A DNA stretch of 56,817 nucleotides from Shewanella inventionis (GTDB lineage: Bacteria > Pseudomonadota > Gammaproteobacteria > Enterobacterales > Shewanellaceae): the NCBI RefSeq assembly GCF_014641855.1, contig NZ_BMII01000032.1, positions 1 through 56,817 of the forward strand. Direction: 5' to 3'. The notes beneath the pieces are model-generated. The model made no database searches. It had not been told where the DNA came from and was given only the letters and a program-made list of their open reading frames with translations. The translations under genes and the position numbers were made by a program. This document shows, in pieces, positions 34,588-43,891 of the stretch; position 1 is the stretch's first letter, and each line of letters starts with the position of its first letter.

Positions 34588-34627
34588 CTTAGCTATCCTA
34601 TATTATCAAGCCAAACACAGTCGCCTA

Positions 34628-34646
34628 ATGGGGAACAAGTCCCCAT
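34628..34646 (-). terminator. Hairpin between rpsA and ihfB
   Basis: ATGGGGA (34628-34634) pairs with TCCCCAT (34640-34646). There is no T-run, so it may be a processing or attenuation hairpin and not a full terminator. Confidence 0.35.
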
Positions 34647-34663
34647 ACAACAGACGATCTCGA

Positions 34664-36331
34664 TTACTTACGAGCTGCTTTGAAAGCTTCTGCCATCGCG
34701 CTGCTCATTACAACGTCATCTTGCTTGTTCAGAGTAGCAATCGCTTCTTTCTGTTCAGCTTCATCTTTCGCTTTGATAGATAAGCTGATAGAACGGTTCT
34801 TACGATCTACGCCCATGAACTTAGCTTCGATTGCATCACCTACTGAGTATACAGTAGATGCATCTTCGATGCGTTCTGCAGAGATGTCAGCTACACGGAT
34901 GTAACCTTCAACAGTTTCTGCTAGTTCAACTGTAACACCTTTTGCGTCAACAGCAGAAACAGTACCGTTAACTACGGTGCCTTTCTTCTTGTCAGCTAGG
35001 TATGCGTTGAATGGATCATCTTCAGTTTGCTTAACACCTAAGCTGATGCGCTCACGCTCTGGGTCTACTGAAAGAACTACAGCGTGGATTTCGTCGCCTT
35101 TCTTGTATTCAGACACTGCATCTTCGCCAGTACCGTTCCAAGAAATGTCAGATAAGTGAACAAGACCATCGATTCCACCGTCAAGACCGATAAAGATACC
35201 GAAGTCAGTGATTGACTTGATCTTACCAGATACTTTGTCGCCTTTGTTAAACTTAGTTGCGAAGTCATCCCATGGGTTAACTTTACATTGTTTTAGGCCT
35301 AGAGAAATACGACGACGTTCTTCATCGATGTCTAGTACTAACACTTCAACTTCATCACCTAAGTTAACAACTTTAGATGGGTGAATGTTTTTGTTAGTCC
35401 AATCCATTTCAGAAACGTGTACTAAACCTTCAACGCCTTCTTCGATTTCTACGAAGCAGCCGTAGTCAGTTAGGTTAGTAACGCGACCAGTTAGCTTAGT
35501 GCTTTCTGGGTAACGTTTGCTGATTTCTAACCATGGATCTTCGCCAAGTTGCTTAAGACCTAGTGATACGCGAGTACGCTCACGGTCATACTTAAGAACT
35601 TTAACGTTGATTTCGTCACCAACATTAACGATTTCAGATGGGTGCTTAACACGTTTCCACGCCATATCAGTGATATGTAGTAGACCGTCAACGCCACCTA
35701 AATCTACGAATGCACCGTAGTCAGTAAGGTTCTTAACGATACCCTTAACTGCTTGGCCTTCTTGTAGATTTTCAAGAAGTGCATCACGCTCTGCACTGCT
35801 TTCAGATTCGATAACTGCACGACGAGAAACAACAACGTTGTTGCGCTTCTGGTCTAGCTTGATAACTTTGAATTCTAATTCTTTGTACTCTAAGTGAGCG
35901 GTGTCGCGAACTGGGCGCACGTCAACTAGAGAACCTGGTAAGAAGGCACGGATACCGTTTAATTCAACAGTGAAACCACCTTTAACTTTACCATTGATGA
36001 TACCGATTACAGTTTCAGCATCTTCGTACGCTTTTTCTAGAACGATCCAAGCTTCATGACGCTTAGCTTTTTCGCGAGACAATTGAGTCTCACCAAAGCC
36101 ATCTTCAACAGAGTCAAGCGCTACGTCAACTTCATCGCCTACTTGAATTTCTAAAACGCCTTGAGCGTTTTTGAATTCGTCAGCAGAGATTGGGCTTTCA
36201 GACTTAAGGCCTGCGTCAACAAGTACCATACCGTTTTCGATGGCAACAACTGTACCACGAACGATAGAACCTGGACGGAACTCTAGGGTTTGAAGGGATT
36301 GTTCAAATAGATCAGCAAAAGATTCAGTCAT
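34664..36331 (-). CDS. rpsA: 30S ribosomal protein S1
   Basis: A 555-residue mRNA-binding ribosomal protein with six S1 (OB) repeats. The repeats are visible as [94 protein letters not shown] and [19 protein letters not shown]. Each of repeats 3-6 ends with the Val/Ser-Leu-Gly-Leu-Lys-Gln pattern. There is no Shine-Dalgarno sequence before the ATG; the leader instead folds into GGA-loop hairpins (separate entry). Between cmk upstream and ihfB downstream. Confidence 0.97.
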   Translation of the reverse strand: MTESFADLFEQSLQTLEFRPGSIVRGTVVAIENGMVLVDAGLKSESPISADEFKNAQGVLEIQVGDEVDVALDSVEDGFGETQLSREKAKRHEAWIVLEKAYEDAETVIGIINGKVKGGFTVELNGIRAFLPGSLVDVRPVRDTAHLEYKELEFKVIKLDQKRNNVVVSRRAVIESESSAERDALLENLQEGQAVKGIVKNLTDYGAFVDLGGVDGLLHITDMAWKRVKHPSEIVNVGDEINVKVLKYDRERTRVSLGLKQLGEDPWLEISKRYPESTKLTGRVTNLTDYGCFVEIEEGVEGLVHVSEMDWTNKNIHPSKVVNLGDEVEVLVLDIDEERRRISLGLKQCKVNPWDDFATKFNKGDKVSGKIKSITDFGIFIGLDGGIDGLVHLSDISWNGTGEDAVSEYKKGDEIHAVVLSVDPERERISLGVKQTEDDPFNAYLADKKKGTVVNGTVSAVDAKGVTVELAETVEGYIRVADISAERIEDASTVYSVGDAIEAKFMGVDRKNRSISLSIKAKDEAEQKEAIATLNKQDDVVMSSAMAEAFKAARK

Positions 36332-36357
36332 GTTTTAGGTTACTTTCATTAAATAAA

Positions 36358-36418
36358 CCACCATCCATCCTAGATGTGGAGTCTAGTAATATTATTTGTG
36401 TCGTCCTTAACACAAATA
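36358..36418 (-). promoter_or_regulatory. rpsA 5' leader with GGA-loop hairpins (S1 autoregulation)
   Basis: On the mRNA, TATTTGTGT and ACACAAATA (36418-36393) form a nine-pair stem whose loop is TAAGGACG. Next, CCACATC (36379-36373) pairs with GATGGTGG (36365-36358) around a loop containing AGGA. The ATG has no AGGAGG-like sequence in its upstream 25 bases. In E. coli, the rpsA start region is recognised by S1 through just such GGA loops in place of a Shine-Dalgarno sequence. Folding was done by eye. Confidence 0.6.
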
Positions 36419-36445
36419 CCTACTGCGTAATAATCGACGATTCGA

Positions 36446-37135
36446 CTAGGCGACAGTAATTTTTTGTTCGACGTATTCAAGCACGCGCTTTAATACATCT
36501 TCAATGCCTATACCGCTTGTATCAATAACAAGTGCATCTTCAGCGGGAACCAACGGCGAGGCGGCGCGATTGATGTCGCGGTCGTCACGTTCAATAATTT
36601 CAGCTAAAAGGCGATCGATTTTAACATCGAAGCCCTTGTCCTGCAACTGATTATAGCGTCTTTGAGCTCGTTCTTCAGCGGAGGCCGTTAAAAAGATTTT
36701 TACCGGCGCTTTGGAGAAAACCACCGTGCCCATATCTCGACCGTCGGCGACTAATCCTGGTGCGGTACTAAACGCACGTTGACGACGTAGTAATGCCTCA
36801 CGCACTCGAGGTAATGCTGCAACTTTTGAGGCTGCATTTGAGCATTCTTGGGTACGAATGGTGGTTGTAACGTCTTCACCTTCTAAAATCACCTTAATGG
36901 CATCGTTTTCAGTACCCGTTAAAAATTGTACGTCAAGATGGGCTGCTAACAGCGTTAAGGCTTCTTCGTTTTCTAGTTCTACATCATGGTGAATAGCGGC
37001 TAACGCTAGCACACGATAAATTGCACCGCTGTCTAATAAATGCCAGCCTAAATGCTGCGCCAATAATTGACAGATTGTCCCTTTCCCTGCACCGCTAGGG
37101 CCATCAACTGTGATCACTGGAGATCGCTCTGACAT
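36446..37135 (-). CDS. cmk: Cytidylate kinase
   Basis: A 229-residue (d)CMP kinase. P-loop GPSGAGKGT (residues 13-21), [13 protein letters not shown] for nucleotide binding, the CMP-specific insert (residues ~50-115), [24 protein letters not shown] and the LID region RAQRRYNQL. Length is normal. It starts just after a strong aroA-side hairpin and precedes rpsA, as in most gammaproteobacteria. Confidence 0.96.
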   Translation of the reverse strand: MSERSPVITVDGPSGAGKGTICQLLAQHLGWHLLDSGAIYRVLALAAIHHDVELENEEALTLLAAHLDVQFLTGTENDAIKVILEGEDVTTTIRTQECSNAASKVAALPRVREALLRRQRAFSTAPGLVADGRDMGTVVFSKAPVKIFLTASAEERAQRRYNQLQDKGFDVKIDRLLAEIIERDDRDINRAASPLVPAEDALVIDTSGIGIEDVLKRVLEYVEQKITVA

Positions 37136-37257
37136 AATTTCCTCCGAAAATAATCTATCGTCCCTGAAAAAGATAAAGGGTCATCAAAATAAGCGCGCGC
37201 ATTGTATAACAAAAATGTGTTAATTACTGATCAATTTTTGGATATTAAAACTAAGAT

Positions 37258-37292
37258 CGCCCTTTTACGTTGTAAGCGAACGTAAAAGGGCG
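37258..37292 (-). terminator. Strong hairpin between aroA and cmk
   Basis: CGCCCTTTTACGTT (37258-37271) and AACGTAAAAGGGCG (37279-37292) form a perfect fourteen-pair stem with a seven-base loop, twenty bases after the aroA stop. The following T-run is interrupted (GATCTTAGTTTTAAT), so it could be a partial terminator that lowers read-through into cmk-rpsA. Confidence 0.65.
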
Positions 37293-37313
37293 ACAGTTAA
37301 TCTGAAATATTGG

Positions 37314-38594
37314 CTATTTTGCTAATCTCGCAAATTGTTCAAAATAGTTAGGAAATGTTTTTGATGTGCAATCAGGATCATTAATTGTAATACCACAATC
37401 AGCAAAAGCCATCATTGAAAAACACATCGCCATGCGGTGATCATTATAGGTGTCAATGTCGGCAGTATTGAGGGTTTCTGGTGGTGTGATGGTAATGTAG
37501 TCATGACCTTCTTCAACCGTTGCACCTACTTTGCGCAGCTCTGTGGCCATTGCGGCTAATCGGTCGGTTTCTTTAATGCGCCAGTTGTAAATATTAGTCA
37601 GTTTAGTGGTGCCTTTAGCAAATAGCGCTGCGGTAGCAATGGTCATGGCTGCATCGGGAATGTGATTCATGTCCATTTCGATGGCGGTTAATGGCGATTT
37701 ACGAGCAATGATGTAATCGTCGCCCCACTCTATTTGAGCGCCCATTTGTGCTAACGCATCGGCAAATTTTACATCGCCTTGAATACTTAAACGCCCAACG
37801 CCAGTGACTTTGACTTCACCGCCTTGAATCGCGCCCGCCGCTAAAAAGTACGATGCTGACGAGGCGTCACCTTCAACTAATACTTTACCAGGTGATACAT
37901 ATTGCTGGCCGGCTTTAATCTCAAAGCGCTGATATTGATGATTGATCACGTCAACGCCAAACTGTTTCATTAAGGCAATGGTGATGTCGATATATGGCTT
38001 AGACACCAACTCGCCTTTAATTTTTATGTTTACGCTGTCTTTGGTGAGCGGCGCAACCATTAATAAGGCGGTTAAAAACTGGCTTGATAAATCGCCTGCA
38101 ATTTCAACATCACCGCCACTAAGGCCGGTAGCGTTAATCGTTAATGGCGGAAATCCTTCATTTTTAAGGTACGTTACATCAGCCCCTAATTGACGCAAGG
38201 CATCCACTAAGTCGCCAATTGGGCGCTCTTCCATGCGCGGCTCGCCTGTAAGGGTAAACTCTCCCTCGCCTAATGTCAGTGCGGCACATAATGGACGCAT
38301 TGCAGTACCGGCATTACCTAAAAATAAGCTTTGTGCAGTAGTTGACGAAATTGGCCCACCATTACCTTCAACCACACACACGGTTTTATCGTCACTTAAG
38401 CTGTATTGAATACCCAACTGTTTGAGTGATGCCAACATATAACGAATGTCGTCTGAGTCGAGCAAGTTGGTGAGTGTAGTTGAGCCTTTGGCTAGAGTGG
38501 CTAACAATAATGCCCGATTGGAAATACTCTTAGAGCCAGGAATATTAATTTCGCCGTTTATGCAGGTAATTGGATCAAGACGCAGTTGCTTCAT
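37314..38594 (-). CDS. aroA: 3-phosphoshikimate 1-carboxyvinyltransferase (EPSP synthase)
   Basis: The 426-residue shikimate-pathway enzyme that joins PEP to shikimate 3-phosphate. Motifs [13 protein letters not shown] (residues 21-33), [15 protein letters not shown] (glyphosate/PEP site, class I form), [46 protein letters not shown] and [10 protein letters not shown] are all intact. In E. coli it forms an operon with serC; here serC is 5.3 kb away, on the other side of an aminotransferase and a redox operon. Confidence 0.96.
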   Translation of the reverse strand: MKQLRLDPITCINGEINIPGSKSISNRALLLATLAKGSTTLTNLLDSDDIRYMLASLKQLGIQYSLSDDKTVCVVEGNGGPISSTTAQSLFLGNAGTAMRPLCAALTLGEGEFTLTGEPRMEERPIGDLVDALRQLGADVTYLKNEGFPPLTINATGLSGGDVEIAGDLSSQFLTALLMVAPLTKDSVNIKIKGELVSKPYIDITIALMKQFGVDVINHQYQRFEIKAGQQYVSPGKVLVEGDASSASYFLAAGAIQGGEVKVTGVGRLSIQGDVKFADALAQMGAQIEWGDDYIIARKSPLTAIEMDMNHIPDAAMTIATAALFAKGTTKLTNIYNWRIKETDRLAAMATELRKVGATVEEGHDYITITPPETLNTADIDTYNDHRMAMCFSMMAFADCGITINDPDCTSKTFPNYFEQFARLAK

Positions 38595-39009
38595 TCGCTT
38601 TCTTCTTTTTTGCTACAGATTAAGTTCAGGTTAATCTTGGTGGTAAACATCACTCAGTTATGGCCAAACAGCGTAAATCAAGTGGCATAAATTCATTACA
38701 GTGTTCATTCAGTGTAAGCGACGCAATCATGCTTATAAAATACGGATCGCCACCGTGATATCAAGCTTAACATTGATTATTTATGTCGTTAACACCGTGA
38801 TTACGCGTTAATGTCGAATAAACACTGTAATGGAGCACCATTACAGCAGATAATCTACCGAGATAACAGCATTATTTGCCCGTTCAATTAACTTTCCAAT
38901 TGAAATAATCTCAACTGGCGATTAATTATCTTATCAGACAAGAATGACTTTAACTCTGAGTTTAAAGCGCGTTATGCTTAGACCAAATAGTAAATATAAG
39001 GCTCTACTC
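38595..39009. promoter_or_regulatory. Divergent promoter region aroA/aminotransferase
   Basis: Most of this 415-base gap shows no gene. A good sigma-70 candidate for the aminotransferase is TTGAAA at 38900-38905, a 17-base spacer, and TAATTA at 38923-38928, predicting a start near 38935. I see no clear aroA promoter and no operator palindrome that I can name. Confidence 0.4.
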
Positions 39010-40203
39010 ATGTTTGATACCCTCAAAGCACTACCTGCTGATCCTATTTTGGGTCTGCTGACACAATACCGAGAAGACAGTCACCCTAACAAGGTGGACC
39101 TGGGTGTTGGGGTTTATAAAGATCCTGCTGGCCATACTCCGATTTTGGATTGCGTTAAAGCGGCTGAAAAAATCCGTCTAGACACAGAAACAACCAAGGT
39201 CTACATCGGCCCAACGGGCTCTGTGCCCTTTAATCAATTAATGGGTGAATTAGCCTTTGGCGCTTCTCACTCTGCATTAATCGCCAATCGTGTAAGAACG
39301 GTATCAACCCCTGGCGGAACTGGGGCGTTAAGAGTGGCAGCTGATTTTATCAAGCGCTGTAACCCTAACGCAGTATTGTGGGTGAGTGACCCTACCTGGG
39401 CCAACCATACCGGGCTTTTTGAAGCGGCGGGTATTAGGGTAAAAACCTACCCATATTACGATTACGACACCAAAAGCCTTAAATTTGAGCAAATGATGGC
39501 CACGTTAAATACCATTGGTAAAGACGACGTGGTGCTACTGCACGCATGTTGTCATAACCCAAGTGGTATGGATTTAACCACAGCGCAGTGGGATGAAGTG
39601 GTTAAGGTGACCGTTAAGCAAGGATTTACACCGCTAATCGACATGGCTTATCAAGGCTTTGGCGATGGTGTTGATGAAGATGCTTACGGTGTGCGCCAAA
39701 TGGCTGCGGCAGTTGAAAGCATGATTTTATGCAGCTCTTGCTCTAAAAACTTTGGCTTATACCGTGAACGTATTGGCGCATGTTCAATTGTGGCTAAAGA
39801 CAGCGCAAAAGCCGATATTGCTCAATCTGTATTGTTGTATGTTGTTCGTTGTATCTATTCAATGCCACCAGCCCATGGCGCTGCCATTGTTGAAACCATT
39901 TTAGGCACACCTGCACTTAAACAACAATGGCTTGAAGAGCTTAAAGTGATGCGCGACCGCATTAACGGTAACCGTGAAATGCTGGTTAAGCAGTTAATTG
40001 CTAACGGTGTTGACCGTGATTTTAGCTTTATTGCTCAGCAAAAAGGCATGTTTTCATTTTTAGGGGTAAGCCCTGAGCAAGTAGCCACTTTAAAGCAAGA
40101 TTTTAGTGTGTATATGGTGGGTTCAAGCCGAATTAGTATTGCCGGTATTAGCGAAACTAACGTTGATTATTTGGCCAAATCAATCGCAGCAGTCATTAAA
40201 TAA
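39010..40203 (+). CDS. Aspartate/aromatic aminotransferase (class I)
   Basis: A 397-residue PLP enzyme of the AspC/TyrB subgroup. It starts MFDTLKALPADPILGLL at an ATG (39010) with AAGG eight bases upstream; an ATG at 38944 would add 22 unconserved residues. Motifs: VDLGVGVYKD, TPGGTGALRVAAD, LHACCHNPSGMDLT, IDMAYQGFGDG, the PLP lysine in SCSKNFGLYRERIGA and the substrate Arg in GSSRISIAGI. Aspartate versus tyrosine/phenylalanine preference cannot be decided from sequence. Position beside aroA suggests aromatic amino-acid transamination, but that is inference. Confidence 0.93.
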   Translation: MFDTLKALPADPILGLLTQYREDSHPNKVDLGVGVYKDPAGHTPILDCVKAAEKIRLDTETTKVYIGPTGSVPFNQLMGELAFGASHSALIANRVRTVSTPGGTGALRVAADFIKRCNPNAVLWVSDPTWANHTGLFEAAGIRVKTYPYYDYDTKSLKFEQMMATLNTIGKDDVVLLHACCHNPSGMDLTTAQWDEVVKVTVKQGFTPLIDMAYQGFGDGVDEDAYGVRQMAAAVESMILCSSCSKNFGLYRERIGACSIVAKDSAKADIAQSVLLYVVRCIYSMPPAHGAAIVETILGTPALKQQWLEELKVMRDRINGNREMLVKQLIANGVDRDFSFIAQQKGMFSFLGVSPEQVATLKQDFSVYMVGSSRISIAGISETNVDYLAKSIAAVIK

Positions 40204-40226
40204 CCTCTGGTTATATTGACTCAAAT

Positions 40227-40263
40227 AATAAAGCCGACTCCTTGCACAGTCGGCTTTATTTTG
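40227..40263. terminator. Bidirectional terminator
   Basis: AATAAAGCCGACT (40227-40239) and AGTCGGCTTTATT (40248-40260) pair perfectly with an eight-base loop, followed by TTG. It ends the aminotransferase and, on the other strand, the flavoprotein operon. Confidence 0.85.
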
Positions 40264-40288
40264 TCTGATTAGCAATGTCCAAAAGCAG

Positions 40289-42073
40289 TTAAAAATTGGG
40301 CCAGCTTTTAAAAGGTTGTTTTTCTAACACCATGTTGCCTGCGTCATCTTTATAAATATTGATCCACGCTTGCCAATTTTCATAATCAATGTCTGGACAA
40401 TCTAAACGATAATGGCTGCAACGGCTTTCTTTGCGCATAATGGATGCTTTGAGTTTCATCTCTGCGGTGATGATCATGTTTTCCGTTTCGTGAGCTAGCC
40501 TAAGTGCATGTAAATCATCTGCCATTAACATAGGCACATGGTGCTCATAGAGCTCCTCAACATAGGCTAACGCGGCTTGCATCATGCGTTCTTTTTTAAT
40601 GTATAACACAAAGTTGGGGATCATCACGCCTTGTAACACTTGAGTCACCCAGGCTGGGCTATAACCCCGCTTACGAGTTAATGGTGCCAGAATTTGCTGA
40701 TTAACAAAGGTTAAGTATTGCTCTGACACATCTTGTTTTCCTTGTATTGCTAAGCTGTCATTTGCCGCGGCTGCGCCTGCAATAGCACCTTGTACAGCCG
40801 AACCCGCTAACGACGAACCTATTTGAGTATAAATACCACCGGACATGTAAGATCCTAAGGCATCACCCGCGGCATACAAACCCGGTATAGTAGATAAACC
40901 TTGATCATTTATCGGTACTAATCCTTCTGACTTATGAATAGCCATACCTGCACTCGAACCGCCAACCTGCTCGCCGCCCATGCCCGGTGGGCCTGAATGG
41001 CCTTTACTTGACACTAAACTGCGTAAAAAACCTTGTTCTGGTGGTTTGGGTGGCGGGCCTGATTGTCTAAATGCCGGTGGCACATAGGGACCAGCAGGAT
41101 AATTCTGCCCTTGCTGTGCAGCCATGACATTATTATCTCGTTGCATACCCGGAACTTCAGGTCTTGGCGGCCTCATGACCACTGGTGAGCCCTGGGTATA
41201 AGCAAGGTAGTTGAGATCGACCCCCAAATGATGATTAATGGTCACCGAGGTGACTGATGGCTTTTGTTCCACTTGGCCGTGCCAATTATCATAACTTGAG
41301 CCTGAGTTTTTAGCTGAACCTGGATGGCCATCGTTCCATTCTTTACCGGTCACTTTAGCCCCAATTTTATAAGCCATAATGGTGCCGTCGTGGGTTAAAT
41401 CACTCACGGGGAACCCATTGGGTTTAAAACCACCCGCTCCTGTACATAGCACCACGCTTTTAGCGTGATAATGAACAATTTTCAGTTCATCTAAACTAAA
41501 ACCCGACGCCCCCACCACTCTGCCATCCTGTTTTAATAAATGGGTGATCATGATACGTTCATTTACAGGAATATTTCGCTCGTTAATCGGCTTCATAAAA
41601 CTGTGATGATACAGCGCTGAATCGAAAAATCCCCATGAGGTTAACTCCTGCACTCTAGCATAAGAATGCTCGGCTAATTGCCTTGTAAACACAGGATTAT
41701 TTGTCTCAATTGCAGACTCCGTAACTTGAGCTACAAATTCGTCAATGGTCACGCTTGCATTGGCTTTATCGTAACTAAAAATCCCTTTTGCAAAAGGGGT
41801 GAGTCCCGAACTGCCAACACGTCCTTTTGATACCATCATGACGTTGGCTCCTGCATCGTGGGCTTTAACCGCCGCAAATAATCCGGCCATGCCACCGCCA
41901 ATCACCAATACATCAGTATGATGGTGTTCAACAGTAAAATTGTTGCTGTCAATTTTGGGCTTATTTTCTTGAGCCGGTGCGTCAAACCCCATATTGGCAA
42001 ATGCTGCAGCCCCTGCAATACCGCCCGCAATACCGATAAACTGACGACGAGATAAGTGAGCATTAAATGACAT
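40289..42073 (-). CDS. Tat-exported FrdA/AprA-like flavoprotein reductase
   Basis: A 594-residue FAD protein with a perfect twin-arginine signal, SRRQFIGIAGGIAGAAAF (residues 8-25). The FAD-binding core is DVLVIGGGMAGLFAAVKAHD (54-73), with VSKGRVGSSGLTPFAKG and, near the end, LYAAGDALGSYMSGGIYTQI. The C-terminal signature RKESRCSHYRLDCPDIDYENW is shared by fumarate reductases, APS reductases and aspartate oxidases. A Pro/Gly-rich insert of about 75 residues (295-372) interrupts the domain and is unusual. No haem motif or FMN-attachment domain is present, so it differs from Shewanella flavocytochrome c fumarate reductases. The ATG at 42073 has GGAGG five bases upstream, inside the ferredoxin gene's end. 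The substrate is unknown. Confidence 0.8.
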   Translation of the reverse strand: MSFNAHLSRRQFIGIAGGIAGAAAFANMGFDAPAQENKPKIDSNNFTVEHHHTDVLVIGGGMAGLFAAVKAHDAGANVMMVSKGRVGSSGLTPFAKGIFSYDKANASVTIDEFVAQVTESAIETNNPVFTRQLAEHSYARVQELTSWGFFDSALYHHSFMKPINERNIPVNERIMITHLLKQDGRVVGASGFSLDELKIVHYHAKSVVLCTGAGGFKPNGFPVSDLTHDGTIMAYKIGAKVTGKEWNDGHPGSAKNSGSSYDNWHGQVEQKPSVTSVTINHHLGVDLNYLAYTQGSPVVMRPPRPEVPGMQRDNNVMAAQQGQNYPAGPYVPPAFRQSGPPPKPPEQGFLRSLVSSKGHSGPPGMGGEQVGGSSAGMAIHKSEGLVPINDQGLSTIPGLYAAGDALGSYMSGGIYTQIGSSLAGSAVQGAIAGAAAANDSLAIQGKQDVSEQYLTFVNQQILAPLTRKRGYSPAWVTQVLQGVMIPNFVLYIKKERMMQAALAYVEELYEHHVPMLMADDLHALRLAHETENMIITAEMKLKASIMRKESRCSHYRLDCPDIDYENWQAWINIYKDDAGNMVLEKQPFKSWPNF

Positions 42074-42075
42074 AG

Positions 42076-42291
42076 TTACCTCCACGAAACCATAACTGGA
42101 ATACTTTTCTCAGGCGTGATTGTGATAACCCCTACAGGGCAATACAGTCTGCATAAATGACAAATTTGACAATCTTCTGGGTAACGTATTTCAGCTTTAT
42201 TGGTTTGTTTATTCATGTGGATCACATCGGTTGGACAACTTTTAACGCAAGCCTCACAACCGATGCAGCCAGATATTTGCTTGATTGGCAT
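42076..42291 (-). CDS. Dicluster [4Fe-4S] ferredoxin
   Basis: A 71-residue ferredoxin with two classical cluster motifs: CIGCEACVKSCP (Cys9, 12, 15, 19) and CQICHLCRLYCP. It has no signal peptide of its own. It ends two bases before the flavoprotein start, and its last codons contain that gene's GGAGG, so the two are translationally coupled in about 1:1 ratio. It resembles the electron-transfer B subunits paired with AprA/FrdA-like proteins. It could be exported by hitch-hiking on the Tat partner or work on the cytosolic side; the sequence does not decide. Confidence 0.88.
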   Translation of the reverse strand: MPIKQISGCIGCEACVKSCPTDVIHMNKQTNKAEIRYPEDCQICHLCRLYCPVGVITITPEKSIPVMVSWR

Positions 42292-42304
42292 ATTGTTTTC
42301 CTTA

Positions 42305-43705
42305 TTAAAACGTCAGTTGTTCATAATGGATTTGATTATTGCTGACTCCCAAACGATGCAAAGTGTCTCTCATGTTGCTTATCATGGGTGCGGGGCCACA
42401 AAGGTAATATGCCCATTGGCTTTCTTGTCCTTTAGTGACGGTGTCGACAATATCCTGCCCCTGGATTAGTCCATGGGTTATATTAGGCTGTTCATAGGTT
42501 TGATAAAGTTCAATGTATTCACACACTAGTTGCACTTTAAAGTTGGCCATAGTGCGTTGTAACTCGGCTAATGTTTCTAAGTAGATCATCCGCGACATAT
42601 TGTGGTTGGCGTAAAGTAACCGGATGGGGCGTTGATCTTGCTGTTTTGCAAGCAGAGTTAGTAAGCTCAACATAGGTGAAATACCCGCACCACCTGCAAT
42701 AAGGGTAATACCGCTGGCAAATTGACTAGGGGCAAGGGTCATGTTGCCATAGGGCCCATCAATAAATACAACTTGCTCAGGCTTAAGTTTGCCTAATGAA
42801 GAGGTGTAATCTCCCAGCGCTCTAATGGCAAAATTGACTTGACCATCTGCAGTTGCTGATACGATTGAAAATGGGTGCTGCTCAAGACTGTAAGGGTTGC
42901 CACTGGTGTTAATCCAAACAAACTGGCCTGCCTGATATACAAGAGGGGTTTGGTTGTTATTTTGAATACTCAATTGCCAGTCACTGTCGGTGATTTTTTC
43001 AATTGAGCTAATAGAATAAGCCTGATTTATGCTTAGTTTGGGCTTGATAACATAGTTATAAATTAGCAATGTCATTGACAGCCCATAAAGCAACCACCAC
43101 AGGGTATTAAACCTTGGGTTAAATTGGCCGTGGCTACCTATAGTAGTGATATGCAATGTCGCGAGTGTGGCGATGATTGCAAAGCCAGTTACATGCATTA
43201 ATCGCCATGTTTCATACCGTAAATTGAGTCTGTCTTTATATATCGACATTAATACCCATATGGCCATTGCACACCAAGCTATAAGAGCAGTAAGCAAATG
43301 CGGCGATGTAACAATACTCCATACGCTGACACTAAGATCATCAGCTGACATCAGTGCTTTAGGTAGTACAATGAATATTGGATGAAGAAAGAAAAATATC
43401 CCTAGGTATTTACCCAGTTTTTTATGTTGAGTTATTCCCCAATCTATATTGGAAAATAACGGCACTTTTTTAAGCCTTCCCGCCAGCGGAAATTGAATAA
43501 AAAATACCATCATCGCAAGTAAGTTAACTGCACTGAGCACACTAGTGTACAACCCAGTAAACTCCATCCCTAATAACTGTGCTAGCACAAAAGGCAACAC
43601 TGCTACTGAAAGGTATGCTAGCGCTAATTTATGATTTTGAGTGAGCTCAAATCCCTTTTTTGGCTGCTTAATAGCCTGAGATTTAACAGTAATAAGAGTA
43701 TTCAT
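42305..43705 (-). CDS. Membrane ferric-reductase-like haem/FAD/NAD(P)H oxidoreductase
   Basis: A 466-residue protein. Residues 25-225 hold about six membrane helices of the ferric-reductase-like domain, with candidate haem-ligating histidines in ITQHKKLGKYLGIFFFLHPI and RLMHVTGF..LATLHITTIG. Residues 235-335 are an FAD-binding ferredoxin-reductase barrel (QHPFSIVSA). Residues 345-466 bind NAD(P)H (LIAGGAGISPMLSLL, YYLCGPAPMISNM). It is the first gene of a minus-strand operon ending in the exported flavoprotein. The simplest model is that it takes electrons from cytosolic NAD(P)H across the membrane to the ferredoxin/flavoprotein pair. That route is inference; the domains are clear. Confidence 0.85.
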   Translation of the reverse strand: MNTLITVKSQAIKQPKKGFELTQNHKLALAYLSVAVLPFVLAQLLGMEFTGLYTSVLSAVNLLAMMVFFIQFPLAGRLKKVPLFSNIDWGITQHKKLGKYLGIFFFLHPIFIVLPKALMSADDLSVSVWSIVTSPHLLTALIAWCAMAIWVLMSIYKDRLNLRYETWRLMHVTGFAIIATLATLHITTIGSHGQFNPRFNTLWWLLYGLSMTLLIYNYVIKPKLSINQAYSISSIEKITDSDWQLSIQNNNQTPLVYQAGQFVWINTSGNPYSLEQHPFSIVSATADGQVNFAIRALGDYTSSLGKLKPEQVVFIDGPYGNMTLAPSQFASGITLIAGGAGISPMLSLLTLLAKQQDQRPIRLLYANHNMSRMIYLETLAELQRTMANFKVQLVCEYIELYQTYEQPNITHGLIQGQDIVDTVTKGQESQWAYYLCGPAPMISNMRDTLHRLGVSNNQIHYEQLTF

Positions 43706-43853
43706 TTTGTCTCTATAAGTAGTGCGACACCATAATGAGACTATAAATTGATTGGGGTTAAAAAGGGGTTAACGAGGCAGTATTTAAGCGTAAAGTTAAG
43801 CAAAGATAAGTGAAGACTCCTCCACAATTTACACGACACGAGCTTTTATTGAT

Positions 43854-43877
43854 TTAACGCCTCAGCTGAGGCGTTAA
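43854..43877 (-). terminator. Terminator of serC
   Basis: TTAACGCCTCAG/CTGAGGCGTTAA is a perfect 24-base palindrome fifteen bases past the serC stop. The minus strand continues ATCAATAAAAGC, so the T-run is poor; the palindrome could also bind a protein. Confidence 0.55.
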
Positions 43878-43891
43878 CAATGGCAAAACCG

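Noticed and set aside
40289..42073. Flavocytochrome c fumarate reductase
   Set aside because: No CxxCH haem motifs in the protein, and the signal is Tat type; Shewanella fumarate reductase carries c haems and is Sec-exported.
42200..42469. Plus-strand frame opposite the ferredoxin
   Set aside because: Antisense to two clear genes, with no ribosome-binding site or recognisable product.
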